Source of the DNA: Takakia lepidozioides
Taxonomy: Eukaryota > Streptophyta > Takakiopsida > Takakiales > Takakiaceae
NCBI GenBank assembly: GCA_030704615.1
Contig: CM060734.1
Location: 11,782,001-11,842,000 of the forward strand
DNA: 60,000 nt
Reading direction: 5' to 3'
Shown here in pieces: positions 11,878 to 23,600 of the stretch. The position numbers and the translations under genes were made by a program. Under the pieces are notes generated by a model. That model saw only the letters and a list, made by a program, of their open reading frames with translations. It ran no database searches and had not been told where the DNA came from. Positions within the stretch are counted from its first letter, which is position 1. Each line of letters starts with the position of its first letter.

Positions 11878-13215
11878 TGGCTAGATTTAAACAAAAAAAA
11901 AGAAGGAAGGCTGCAGTGGTGGAAGAGCTTGAAGATAGTGATGAGGATGATATGGATTATGCGAATAAGGCAAAGGAGATAATGTTCTTTCAGAAGGTAA
12001 ACTCGGCACAAGGGATCAGGTCCATGACTGTCTTGGAATGGACTCTCATGGACTCTCATGATTCCCTTGCGCTGAATGATATCCATGCCGACAATTTGAC
12101 ATGCCCTCACACCCGACATAACAAAGCTGCAAAGAGATTTTGTGCACGATTATAGGCTGGGGACACAAATGTTCTATGCGTCTTTGTTGGACATCAATGG
12201 AAAGGAAAAAGTTGTAGACGGGGATATTATGGCAGAGTGGGGTTCTTGTTGGAAAGAGATGATTGACAAATTCGAGGAATCACTGTCCAAAACCCCCAAG
12301 ACAGTGAGATTTAAGGGAAAGATTTCTTTGTCTGGGACGGTAATCCTAAACTTCTGGCATGGATGGGTTACATATCCAGGATGCACTTTGACAAGAAGAA
12401 GTGACACTATTGTGTGATGTCAATGGTGCTTGACCCCAGAGGAAACATTACTCAGCTCTTGACAACCATGCATGATATTAGCAAGTAAATATCCTTAAAC
12501 CATAGCAAGAAACATGCCACTTTGTGCCAATGGAATGGTTCATGTAAGAAATCCAGCATGTCTTCGTCCTGCACGTTAATTCAGTTTTTTACTGTGTAGG
12601 GGAATAGAAACTTCACATGTCACCATGAACCTTGTGCATACTCTCTACAGAATGCAGAAACTGGGGAAGATGTCTTTTGCAAGCTTTAAGAATGTGCTTG
12701 CAGATGAAACGTTTTCAAAATGCGAAAATTCTAAAAAAACAAGACACCTAATACACTTTGACAAGAGACGTATTTCTGGAGTATATGTATGCGGTTTGTT
12801 TTCATCTTGTATGTTGATTGCCTGGTTTCCATGTTTTCTTACATTTTATAATTAGAACTGTGGTGACATTGCTTTTTGTGCTATGCAGCAAGAGATTGCA
12901 GAGGCAGATGATCTAGATTCCTACAATTGTTTGTTTGGTGGTCTACTGTTATCATTGAGTATTCTGATGTATTTCTGGTTTGCAGTTGGAGAAGAAGGTC
13001 AGCTTTGTGTTGGGCAAGGCCTTCCACGACTGTGACATTTAGGTATCCACTCCGGATGTCTCCTTCGAGGCCTACATACGAAAATGGAAGGGCGTGGTTT
13101 GGAGATTTTGATTTTTTAGAGAATTCAACAAAGAATGAGGAATATTGCGCTCCCACAACTTTGACAGTCAGTACAATAGAGAGGCAGCTATGAAGCAAGT
13201 TATGTACACGTATTA
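11878..13215 (+). pseudogene. ParB-like gene, copy 2 (decayed)
   Basis: Across several frames this aligns with copy 1: a Lys-rich start (KQKKRRKAAVV), then KAKEIM and QKVNSAQ. Next come MISMPTI and DITKLQRDFVHDYRLG, the ParB-domain start, interrupted by stops near 12070-12100. WGSCWKEMIDKFEESLSK and FFVWDGNPKLLAWM follow. The signature at 12336-12350 reads DGNPK, not DGNHR. Later blocks match copy-1 exons: NLVHTLYRMQKLGKM (12625-12670), QEIAEAD (12890) and FEAYIRKWKG to QYNREAAMKQVMY (about 13060-13210). The methyltransferase part is absent. Multiple stops and frameshifts make it a pseudogene. Confidence 0.65.
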
Positions 13216-13261
13216 GCTTCATTTTGAATTGTAGCCTTGGTAGTTGATGTTCATGTCCCTG

Positions 13262-14100
13262 CAGAGTGTCTTATGTTATGCTTACGTTCACATAAGCATA
13301 GTGCAAGATAGTACTCTGTTTGTCATGCTTTGCAGGATGTGGGGCAGGGATGCTTGCGTTAATGCAAGCATAGTCCCACCCTCATTCGTTGGTTATATTT
13401 GGTCTTAACTATTGTCATCACTCTATCCTCTGCTCTGTGTTGTGACTATTTTGTCCCTACACATTGTCTTGATGTAGGCTTGCATTGACGCAAGCATACT
13501 ACAAGACCAAGAAGTGACAGTCAGCTTATGCAAAACAGGGCAAAGCTTATGCTTGCTTCAATGCAAACTGTATAAACTCTCATCTTCTTTCAATCTTCTC
13601 CCCTATGTTGTGAGAGTTATGTCCTGCAGAGTGTCTTACTATATGCTTATGTTGACACAAGCATATTGCAAGACCAAAAAGTGTTAGTCACCATATTCGG
13701 AATAGGATGAGAGTGTATGCTTGCTTCAACGCAAGCATAAACTCTCATATGCCCTCTGTCCGCTTCTATGTTGTGAGAGATCGGTCCATGTAGTGTGTCT
13801 TGCTGGATGCTTGCGTCAACGCAAGCATACTGCAAGACCTTTATTTATCCAAGCAGGGTCTATCCGTACTTCAACGCAAGCATAAATTCTCAACTGCATT
13901 CTATTATCTGCCACATGCAATTAGAATTCGGACCGTGCAAAGTATTTTGTTGTATGCTGTGATACTTTGGTTCCTACAGTGTGTTTTGCATGCTTGCGTT
14001 GACGCAAGCATAGTGCAAGACCAAATAGTGTTAGCCTGCTTTGTCAGAATAAGAGCAGGGTTTATGCTTGCTTCAACACAAGCATAATTTCCCACCCATA
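13262..14100. repeat. Tandem array of about 165 bp units, two palindromes each
   Basis: Palindromes with core TTGCGTCAACGCAA and arms ATGC...GCAT recur near 13351, 13479, 13551, 13643, 13716, 13806, 13870, 13989 and 14063. One type is followed by GCAAGACC, the other by AACTCTCA, and they alternate. The first type repeats at 13479, 13642, 13807 and 13988, a period of about 163-181 bp. The position corresponds to the large palindrome-bearing intron of copy 1. Confidence 0.85.
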
Positions 14101-14125
14101 TTGTGATGTGTCGGAACCTTAATAC

Positions 14126-15738
14126 ATTGGTGGCAGAGACAAAGAGACGAAACACGCAATGTCCAAGCCGACCTCGATGCAGAAAGAGAGCAATCTCGGA
14201 AAACGGAGATAGAGGTGGAAACACTCAGAGAACAGGTGCAGACACTTAAGGGACAGGTGGATACACTCAAGGGGCAGCTGAGGACTGCCAAAGAACAGGG
14301 AACCAAGTGGCTCTCATGCAATACTGTACTGTTGAGATAAAGGGAAAATGCATAAAGTAGGATATTCACAGCTAACACAGAGAGAGAAATTGCCTTACAC
14401 AACGAACAAGAATGGAAGCAGCAGCTGGAGAAGCTGACACTGCAAGCAGGGCTGGATGCAGCAGACGCAACCTTGGCCCGAGCATGGTTGAATGAAGGAA
14501 GTGAGCTAGAAATGAAGAAACTCAATAGGGCAATGATAAAACAAATGAAGTGTCAGTTGGCGAAATTGGTGACAGACATTCACGAGGAATTTCTACCACC
14601 AATTCGAGAACAAGAGGAGCTCACGAATGAGGACGACCAAGAGGAGCAAGACCATGAACCGGAAGCACCAATACAATCAACAACAACAACTCCAGCACAA
14701 ACACTGCCAACAACACAACCACCACCAAGTCAACAGGCACCGATACAGGCCACAACAGGGCCATCTACTCAGGAGGTAAACCCCGTACCATTACCAAGTG
14801 TTCTGGTGGCATCAACTTCAGTAGCAGTGGATGATTTCCAAATCATGCCATGCAAGCAGGATGGGGAGTGGCTAAAGTATTCAGAGGAATACTTTAAAAT
14901 GATGATAGTCCCAGCCCACCAAATCCCAGAAGTACTAGAGAAGGTATTCAAAGCCTTAAACCCCTGCAGGTCATTGGGTCAATTGCATTTGCTCAATCAA
15001 ACTCTCATACCTTTGAGATACAAGATGAGACCACTGGCTAGGGAGGAGACATGGTCAGGGGCAGAATTGGTTGAATTCTGGCGCCAGGTTCCCATAGAGT
15101 ACAAAGAGCTGGTCGCTTACATGTGGGCAGTGGGGCAATTGAAGATTAATCCTACCCCGGCAGTAGACGTTGTAATGGGCTGCCCAAGTTTTTATATTGG
15201 TAGCTACTTATACCGGATGATCGTCACAATGAGGGGAAGCTGGCAGCGCTATGAGAGTATTGACAATGATACTCACTGGGAATTACCCAAATTCCAGCCA
15301 CCGGAGAGAGTCTCAGGCACTTCAGCATATATGAACAGACCACTATATGTTGAAGCATGGCGCTAGGCGAAAGACCACTTTTCACCATTGGTCCTGGACA
15401 AAGACCACCCCTTCAGAGAAACGGGGACGCAAGCTGTTAACTGGTTAATGGGCAGCAGGGCGACCAAAAACATTGTGCCCTGGACCAAGGAGGAGCTACA
15501 AACCTACCGAGAAACCTTGACCACCAAAATCGACATGGTACGCACGGACGGAATAGCAGAACACCCTGATGACGAAAGCTGGCCCACTCACGAACCACAG
15601 GAGCAACCAGACAGTGATGATAATAGAAACAAGAAGTTGCCACCACGACCATCACAATCCTGGGACGCACTTCCTAACCAGCAGACAGGCATGCCACCAC
15701 CCTACACCCCCAAGAGACACAACAAACACAGGAACTGA
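14126..15738 (+). mobile_element. Gag-like region of a non-autonomous LTR element
   Basis: At 14126 TTGGTGGCAGAG resembles a primer-binding site, and an open frame follows directly. It first encodes a heptad-rich coiled coil (ETLREQVQTLKGQVDTLKGQ), interrupted by a stop near 14340. The ORF 14473-15366 continues with LARAWLNEGSELEMKKLN, a Gln/Thr/Pro-rich linker and a globular part of unknown fold. A further stop separates 15388-15738. I see no protease, RT, RNase H or integrase before the polypurine tract at 15755, so it would depend on another element. The assignment as gag rests on position and coiled coil, not on a recognised domain. Confidence 0.55.
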
Positions 15739-15754
15739 CGAAATTGTGCGGACA

Positions 15755-16721
15755 GGGGGGGGGGGGGGATAAATGATAACGGCTAAGTATGACACAGCTA
15801 CGAGAGCCGGGTAGCGAGAGTCACGGGCTGAAAAGGCTAAGTGCATGGCACTTAGCAAACGACGGAACAAGGGTACACTACTACGGGAGCAGTAGTGGGT
15901 AGTGTAGCAGCCGTGGGCCGTGAACCACGATATCACACGGCCACGGTAGCATAGGCTTTACTAATAGAAGAAGTAGTGAAGGGCCGTGGACCGTGTACCA
16001 TTATGGCACACAAGTCACGACCACTATCACGAGCCACTTTTTGGCAAACCCTTTAGGTTGCGTAGGCAGTTAGGCAACGGTCATTAACGACTGCAGGCTG
16101 TAACGGCTCTTTCGAGCATAGTATAAAAGGGCTGCACGCAACTTAGAAGGTATCGGTGATTGATCAGTGTGTATCCAATGGACTCAGAGTGATTGGATGT
16201 GTATTTATGCTATGATGAGATGAACTCTGAAGTAAAGCCATGCTATTCCAAGTATCTCTGTGTAGAGTGTTTGTGAGATGGAGAGAATGTGCATTATGAG
16301 AGAACGTGAGATGGTGAGAATGTGTATCACCTCAGAATAGATCTTGTTTGTCTTGAATACTGTATGACTGTATGAACAAAGAGGCTCCAGCCTTTCCAAC
16401 TAAGACCTTTTTTGTTGATGAGACTACGGGTTGGACTTAATTAATAGGATTAAGCAACCAGCAGAGATGTTGATTCATACGACTACCGGGGTTTAGCTAT
16501 CTTTCAAACGATTACTCTGTAATTGTTTCAGAAGGTATACCGTCGGACAACCTCTGTTGCATGTCTTGGGAAATGGGCTGTAGAGTCGAAAGCCTATTTT
16601 GTCTAAGTCATAAACCAGCGGTTAACATGCTTCTAGGACCTTTTTTCTTATTTTAATTATAATTGGAGAAGACTACGCTCACCCAACGAGTTGAATGCAA
16701 ACGTGGGAGCTTGCCGTTACA
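15755..16721 (+). mobile_element. Polypurine tract and 3' LTR
   Basis: A run of 14 G (15755-15768) plus ATAAA precedes a candidate LTR at 15774-16721 (948 bp). It begins TGATAACGGC and ends GCCGTTACA, a TG...CA pair with near-inverted termini. TATAAAAG at 16122-16129 is a plausible LTR promoter. No second LTR is present; upstream of 14126 lies the palindrome array, so the 5' LTR has been lost or replaced. Confidence 0.6.
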
Positions 16722-16849
16722 GTCGCCGGGGATGGCCATACCGGCGACATTCCGGGGGGGCGCACTGTCAAGCACACCCCCTCCCGCTGTTCCCCTCTCA
16801 CCTACGAGCCTGTATTCTAGGATAAATTATTAAAAAATCCAAAGGTTAC

Positions 16850-17065
16850 CAAGAAGTGGATGGTAGTGTGGTGGCTAGGTGATATGCAGTATTGTAGTGA
16901 GATCTGATGTTCAAATCATTGCAGTCCAAGCATGGTTAGTGATTGGTTGCACACGAGGCTAATTATTGTGCTTTTTCATCTCTGAGGTTCAAATCGTTGC
17001 AGCCCAAGCATGGTGAGTGATTGATTGCACATGAGGCTAATTATTGTGCTTTTTCATCTCCAAAA
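16850..17065 (+). mobile_element. tRNA-derived SINE-like sequence with internal duplication
   Basis: GTGGTGGCTAGGTGATATGC resembles a Pol III A box, and ATGTTCAAATCATTGC, about 30 nt on, a B box. The stretch starting GTTCAAATC is repeated once with a 78-bp offset (16909 and 16987), each copy ending in TGTGCTTTTTCATCTC. Only the tRNA-like head supports this call. Confidence 0.45.
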
Positions 17066-17089
17066 TAATTCTAAGTCCAAGATCCTCGC

Positions 17090-17480
17090 TTCGCTCCGGG
17101 AACAGGGGAGCGAGGACAAGGGACAGGGATAAGGAAACGGGCCTGGGAACAAGGAGGGGACAGAGGAGGTCCCCACGTCCCTCCTCGCCATGTGGAACGC
17201 AGCTCACTCCCCTGTTCCCGGTCCTCGCTCCCCTCCCTGTCCCCACTCCCCTCCTCGCCATGTGGAACGCAACTCACTCCCCTGTTCCCGGTCCTCGTTC
17301 CCCTGTCCCCGCTCTCATCCTCGCCATGTGGAACGCAGCTCGCTCCCCTGTTCCCGGTCCCCGTCCCTGTGGAATGCGTCTCGCTCCCCTATTTCCGGTC
17401 CCCTCTGCCCTCCTCGCTCCCCTGTCCCAATGCGGGAATAGGGGATCGAGGAGGGCGCGGGGGACGGAATAGGGGAACAA
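17090..17480. repeat. GC-rich minisatellite
   Basis: Units containing CGCCATGTGGAACGCA followed by CCCCTGTTCCCGG recur near 17188, 17259 and 17325 (spacings about 71 and 66 bp), with a partial unit near 17367. The left edge (about 17090-17160) and right edge (about 17430-17480) carry the same words in reverse complement, so the block is a partial inverted repeat. ORFs crossing it are artefacts of the repeat. Confidence 0.75.
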
Positions 17481-17764
17481 AGTTGGAGATTATTTGGGAA
17501 CGTGATCCTGAAGGTGGGGGGCATGAGGAGGGAACATGAGGTGTGGAGCGCTCCCCACCTTCCCAATGGGGGATGAGATTTGACTGGTAGTTTGGCGGAG
17601 CTTCTCGGAGCTCCGGCCCGCGGGCCCCACCACCTCGCACGCTTGCCTTAAACTCGTTGGGTAAGCGTAGTCCTTGCCATTATAATTAAGGATTTTTTAA
17701 ATGATTAAATGTTACTTTCCATCTAGTTGATCTTGTTAAGTATGACCTTTTTTTTAATTAAAAA

Positions 17765-18888
17765 AAAATTAACAGGGGACGGTGGCCCTGGAGCTGAATT
17801 TTTTTAAGATTATTGAAGGGAAAAAAATTAAAACCCTTAGTTGGTACGTGGCAGCCATGCGGCTTCCCACACGATGTTCGTGACGGATACCCCGAAGAGC
17901 AGGACAATTAGCAGAGCTAAGCCCGCGAGTTTGTGTCCGTGAAGAGACCTGGACCCAAGACTTTAACAAGAGTAATACAACCTAGAGATGCTTCCTGGGT
18001 TAGATACCCAACAGACTATGAGGCATGAAGCTATGAGTCTGAATGATCCCGGAGGAATGATGACGAGTCCGCATTACCTTGACTAGAACCTGGAGATTGA
18101 ACTCAAGAAACGCCCCTGCCGGGTGGTACTTATGGCAAAGTACGAAAGCTTGGTCTTCGTAGGGGCCCTCACATGCTTCCAGTTGATGTCCGATTTATCA
18201 AACTCTGGGGAAGCGGAAGAGGAGGGCTTGCTTTCCCCTCCATTGAGGGGGGGTTTGCCTAGGCCCCGCCAAGTGTCACGTCCCGAGCAGGAGCAGATGA
18301 TGCCCCCTCTCCCCCAATACTAGGCCACTGCATGCTATTGATTTTGATTGTTTGTTGAGGAGCAGTTCCACCCTGCCTGTGGGGATGAGACCCCAGCCCG
18401 AATAGAAGAAGGCTATATATGGCCATATAAGGGCTAGCCCCTGGCAGGATAAGAGACAGTGCTCCATGGTTTCCATAGTGCCGGTTGTCTTGTGCAACAG
18501 GTGCAGGCAGGGCCCACTTGGAAGATTTAGAAATTGCCCTACCTTTAGCCCCCGGTTGGCGATTTGCCAAAGGAAAGCACTCAGTTTTGCTGGTTTCATT
18601 TTCTCCCAAACAAGACCCCATATAAGGTCCCAGTTCTCATCAAGAAAGCTCTCCAATCCCCATTTGCTATTCCATTTGGTAGTGAGATCCGTAGCTTTGT
18701 TAAGGGAACTGTATGCTTTTTTGGTTGAGTAGGAAACGAACTTGGAGTGAGCCCCGTCCAGGTTCCATTCCCACTCTCTTGGGTCTATCTGAAGATCCTG
18801 GATCTGCCCCCCTCCTATACGGGCGAAAGTGCTACCTGACTGAATCCAATGCATTATTGGGTAATCTATGCAGAAAGGGTTGAACTTC
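17765..18888 (-). mobile_element. LINE, 3' portion, truncated by the gap
   Basis: On the minus strand the coding part (18888-18276) reads VSYSTKKAYSSLNK, WDLIWGLVWEKMKPAKLSAF and LWQIANRGLKVG, then a His/Cys segment ending METMEHCLLSCQGLALIW. This is the zinc-binding reverse-transcriptase tail (zf-RVT type) of plant LINEs. The 3' end near 17765-17840 is the reverse complement of the tail seen at 10.8 kb. The segment at about 18165-18215 is also shared, inverted, with 10420-10475. The RT core is missing, presumably in the N gap. Confidence 0.75.
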
Positions 18889-19388
18889 NNNNNNNNNNNN
18901 NNNNNNNNNNNNNNNNNNNNNNNNNNNNNNNNNNNNNNNNNNNNNNNNNNNNNNNNNNNNNNNNNNNNNNNNNNNNNNNNNNNNNNNNNNNNNNNNNNNN
19001 NNNNNNNNNNNNNNNNNNNNNNNNNNNNNNNNNNNNNNNNNNNNNNNNNNNNNNNNNNNNNNNNNNNNNNNNNNNNNNNNNNNNNNNNNNNNNNNNNNNN
19101 NNNNNNNNNNNNNNNNNNNNNNNNNNNNNNNNNNNNNNNNNNNNNNNNNNNNNNNNNNNNNNNNNNNNNNNNNNNNNNNNNNNNNNNNNNNNNNNNNNNN
19201 NNNNNNNNNNNNNNNNNNNNNNNNNNNNNNNNNNNNNNNNNNNNNNNNNNNNNNNNNNNNNNNNNNNNNNNNNNNNNNNNNNNNNNNNNNNNNNNNNNNN
19301 NNNNNNNNNNNNNNNNNNNNNNNNNNNNNNNNNNNNNNNNNNNNNNNNNNNNNNNNNNNNNNNNNNNNNNNNNNNNNNNNNNNNNNNN
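18889..19388. other. Assembly gap (500 N)
   Basis: Exactly 500 unresolved bases between a LINE and the palindrome array. The round length suggests a fixed placeholder, so the true distance and the order of the two sides are uncertain. Confidence 0.95.
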
Positions 19389-20400
19389 AGTCAGAACGGA
19401 AATGCGGTGCCGCATTTCCGTCTGGCCTGATGGTAGGTGCGACTCGGATGGAAATACGTTGCCGCATTTCAGTTCCGATGGTTCACGATTTTCAGTCAGA
19501 ACGGAAATGCGGTGCCGCATTTCCGTTCTGGCCTGATGGTAGGTGCGACTCGGATGGAAATACGTTGCCGCAATTCAGTTCCGATGGTTCACGATTTTCA
19601 GTCAGAACGGAAATGCGGTGCCGCATTTCCGTTCTGGAATGATGGTAGGTGCGACTCGGATGGAAATACGGTGCCGCATTTCAGTTCAGATAGTTCGCGA
19701 TTTTCAGTCAGAACGGAAATGCGGTGCCGCATTTCCGTTCTGGATAGTTGAATGAGTCTCAACCGGTCGGAATTGCGCTGTATGAAGCTGTCGGAATCTT
19801 ACTCGGCTCCAGGCATCAGATACAAAATGGAAATGCGGCGCCGCATTTCCTTTATGGAATGTCGAAAAAGTGCGACTTTGACGGAAATGCGGTGCCGCAT
19901 TTCTGTTCCCGTGTTCATCATAATTCTCAATCAGAACGGAAATGCGGTACCGCATTTCCGTTCCACCTTCACATACCGTGCTTGTTGAATGAAATGCGGT
20001 ACCGCATTTCCGTTCTCGAGAGTATGAATGTCTTTTAAGGACGGAAATGTGCTGCAACATTTCTATCCTCAGCTCCATGCATCAGATACAAAATGGAAAT
20101 GCGGCACCGCATTCCGCATTCCCGTTCTGGAATGTCGAAAGTGCGACTCGGACGGAAATGCGGTGCCGCATTTCTGTTCCCGTTGTTCATAAATCTCAAT
20201 CAGAACGGAAATGCGGTACCGCATTTCCGTTCCACCTTCACATACCGTGCTTGCTGGATGGAAATGCGTTACCGCATTTCCGTTCTGGAGAGTATAAAGG
20301 TTTCCCCCGGACGGAAACTCGGTGCCGCATTTCCGTCGCTCTGTTGCATGACCAAGATGCAATACGGAAATGCGGCGCCGTATTTCCGTCCACCAGCAAT
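19389..20400. repeat. Palindrome array, GGAAATGCG/CGCATTTCC type
   Basis: Roughly fifteen palindromes with arms GGAAATGCG...CGCATTTCC and centres GTGC, GTAC or GCGC. The left part is a tandem array: TCAGAACGG words start at 19391, 19496, 19602 and 19708, a 106-bp period. The right part has a higher-order unit of 266 bp: ATCAGATACAAAATGG recurs at about 19816 and 20082, with several palindromes in each unit. The array ends shortly before the MULE-like gene. Confidence 0.92.
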
Positions 20401-20600
20401 CGACAGAATCACTCGTGACGGGAAATCTGGAACCTCAATGGGTTGCATTGTTCCGAAACAACACAATTGCGGCCAGTCTTGATGAGCACAACTTGGTTGT
20501 CTGACCGTTTTAACCAGCAGTCCTGGCACTTGTCAGTGCGAACGTTCCTGTCTGCACCGAGAATACTGCTGGATCCACCCTCAGGAGAAACTGTCAGGAG

Positions 20601-23600
20601 ATGTTATTTCGTCGCCGAATCGGCCATCATTGTCCTACTCACTGGCTATGGAATCAAACCTCCCACCTTCATGCATGTAGCTTGAAACAATACTTTCCAC
20701 TTCAATGTGCGACTTCCAATTGTCGATGGACTCCGCAGATCCACTTAGATGGTGCCTGTGAGCCTTGGTCTGTCGCTATACTGAACCTCGCACTTGCCAA
20801 CTCCGTGCGGTGTTCGATGGCTCCGAATTCCTACGCTATAGTTTGCTGTCCTCCGCAACTTGGGAGAGCCTGGATCCCAAACGAGGGAGGACTTTGCAGA
20901 GTGACTGAAACTTACCTTTGTTCCAAATTCAAGCTCAAACCGGGCACAGTTTATTTGGAAGAAGAAAGGAAGGATGTTCCTGGACAGGTTGACGAGACCA
21001 TTGTCGTGCTAGGTAACGACGGAGGTTGCGGAATCGAATGGCACGTTCCCCCGTCAGACACCATCCTGTACCGAGCTGTGGGAATGCCCATTCCCTTTCC
21101 GAATCAGTCGCTGCCCACACCATCCACAAAGGAGTCCGGAAACCGAGAGGCGGCCACTGCCAACAGAGAGGTATGCAACGATAATCATTCCCGACCTGGA
21201 CCGTCAAGACCCTCCATAGCTTCTCGTGTGGACGTATTCGACATTTCCGACGAGGAAGATGATTGCATTGAGGTACCCATGTCCTCCACACGGTCGTTCA
21301 AATCCGGCATGGACGTCTCTGTAGGTGCTACGCATGTGCCCTCGAGCATAACTCCAACCCGGTCCATTGTGCAGCTCCTACGACAACATCACCTCGATGG
21401 TTCTCGCTCCGAGCTGGCTGCTCTCGACTATGCCAAATTCCCAGTCAGAAAGGTAACTTTTCTGCCTCCCGAAGTCGATGGCAATGTCATCTTCGAGTTT
21501 CCACCTGTTTCTTCGTCAAAGAAAGCCTCGGGGATGTTAACAGACATGGATCGAAAGCATGACGGACACCCCTGGTGTGTGACGAAGACCAGTAGCACGA
21601 AAATTGCTGATGGTGTTCGTGTACGATATGTCCTCTGTGCGGGGAAGCTGAGGTGCCTCAATCCCACCTGCTTCCACTTTCTCTCCAAAGGAGGGCGGAG
21701 AAACGAGACGGATTGGACTGGCACAACGCATCATCCATTCATTGTCTCCAGCCAAGCTCCTGCGGGTTCTTTCAAGTGTGCACATTGCAAAGAACCACCG
21801 ACGTGCATGTCCATGTGCAGAGCCAAGCAATATTACGTTATCCATTTGCTCCCGGACTTGACTAGAGCTTGCATACACGTTGGGGTCCACTGCCACCCCT
21901 TGGCGAGAGGCAACATGCGTGAGGCTGTGCAGGAAGCACAGACATCATAAAAGAGGAGGTGAAATTGAGCCCCGGAGCCAGACCAAAGCAGATTCAGCTG
22001 AAGGCAGCCCACAAGATTGCTCTTGGCAAAATCATGTCTGAAGATGGTTCCGACCGAGAGCCCTTGACCGAAGACGAGATGCGTGACCTCTTGGAGTCCG
22101 TCTCGCACGTTTGTAGTCCGAATGTGCGGAATCACATCGTATCTTGCAAGCAGGAGTTCGGCAGGGGGTCGGACATGTACTCAATCCTGGAGGTGAAACG
22201 AATGACTGGATATGACTACATCCAAGGTAGCAGGTTTCCAGGGCAAGGCAGCGAATCCGATCGTTGTTACATTTTCAAAATGTCGACGTGTGGGCCTGGG
22301 AGTGGAGTCGACTTGGTCACTCGCATGACAACTGGAAACTTGTCGAATGCTTGGGTGATGTTTGATCACATCAAGCGAATTACAAACCATCAGTGGGTGA
22401 CTATGGGTGCGCATGTTTATGACTATCACTCCAAGAGGCTCATGACGATTGCAATCTGCGAGATGAAAGGGGAGGACACACAGTCCGAGATGCATCTGTG
22501 GGAGGGCATAAACCAGCAGATGGCAAGGGCGGGATTGCCAGAGCCCAATTTCAGGGGATTCATGGCAGACAACGCTCAGGCCAACTGGGCAGCGGTGCGG
22601 CGTGTGTACGGTGAGGACCCCAATGTTCCAATGGAGGGGAAAGAGAGATCCTGTGGATTCCATTGGATGCAGAGTCTATCCCACTACACTACCAAATTTG
22701 TTGCTAGCTCATTCCAGGCTGAACACCGTGTCCTTTGTACGGCGTGGAAGGATGCACCCACATTTGATGACGCGGAGGTTAAGTTTGCTATCATCGAGGC
22801 TTGGTGGAACACGTCAGGTGCAGTGGAGACAACCAATCTGGGAGCATTGCACAGCTGGTTGGGGTGGTGGCATTTTCGGTATCGACAGTTCGGACAGTAC
22901 ATGCGGGAGGTAGGCTGCTGTCATTTTCGTTCATTTGTCTTTCTGTTACGGACATTTCGATTGGTCCCTCACCATTGTTTGTGTCCTTCTAGGAGCGGTG
23001 CTTGGATTCCGACACGGACATGCCGAACACGAATATGGCAGAATCGGTCCACTCCTCCTGGCGAGCGTCTTCTGCCGCACATCTGGTGGACGTAGTGACG
23101 GCCACAACGGAGGACATCGACAGAGCAATCATGCAGCAAGCCACGTACTACAAGTTCCTGAGCGGCAAACAATGGGGCTTTGGGCCGGACAGGGAGGAAT
23201 TGTTGGTACGAACAGCTTCGAGGTCCAAGAATCCAGTGAAATGGGCGACAGCATTGCGAGAGAAGATCAAAGGGACGCCTCTGCACCGCAGAGGTGAACA
23301 CCTAGAGGGGACGTCCGGACTCGCCCTGTCAGGCGGAGGATTGAAGAGGAACCCGGGTGCGAAGAGGATTCCTGGAGATCCGACAGGAACATTCGGACAG
23401 CACCTCGAGGTCCCGTCATGTTGCCGCACAATGTGTCTTCCAGCAGTGGAAGCCCAAGAAATTCCAGATCGCCGTCGCCTTCAACCGGGGATTTCGTGCA
23501 ACAAATTCCCACCGCTCCCTTGCCCCACATTCCGCCCGCTGTTATGCAGTATGGCCAAGCCATTGTGGAGACGACTGTGTCTGCCTCACAGTGGAGAATT

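Noticed and set aside
4056-14100. CRISPR array
   Set aside because: Repeats are palindromic but spacing is irregular, spacers are not uniform in length, no cas genes are present, and they lie in introns.
17037-17640. Arg/Pro/Ser-rich ORFs at 17.0-17.6 kb
   Set aside because: They arise from the GC-rich minisatellite, occur on both strands and show no domain.
18276-19536. ORFs crossing the N run
   Set aside because: Most of their length is unknown bases; only the LINE part before 18888 is real coding sequence.
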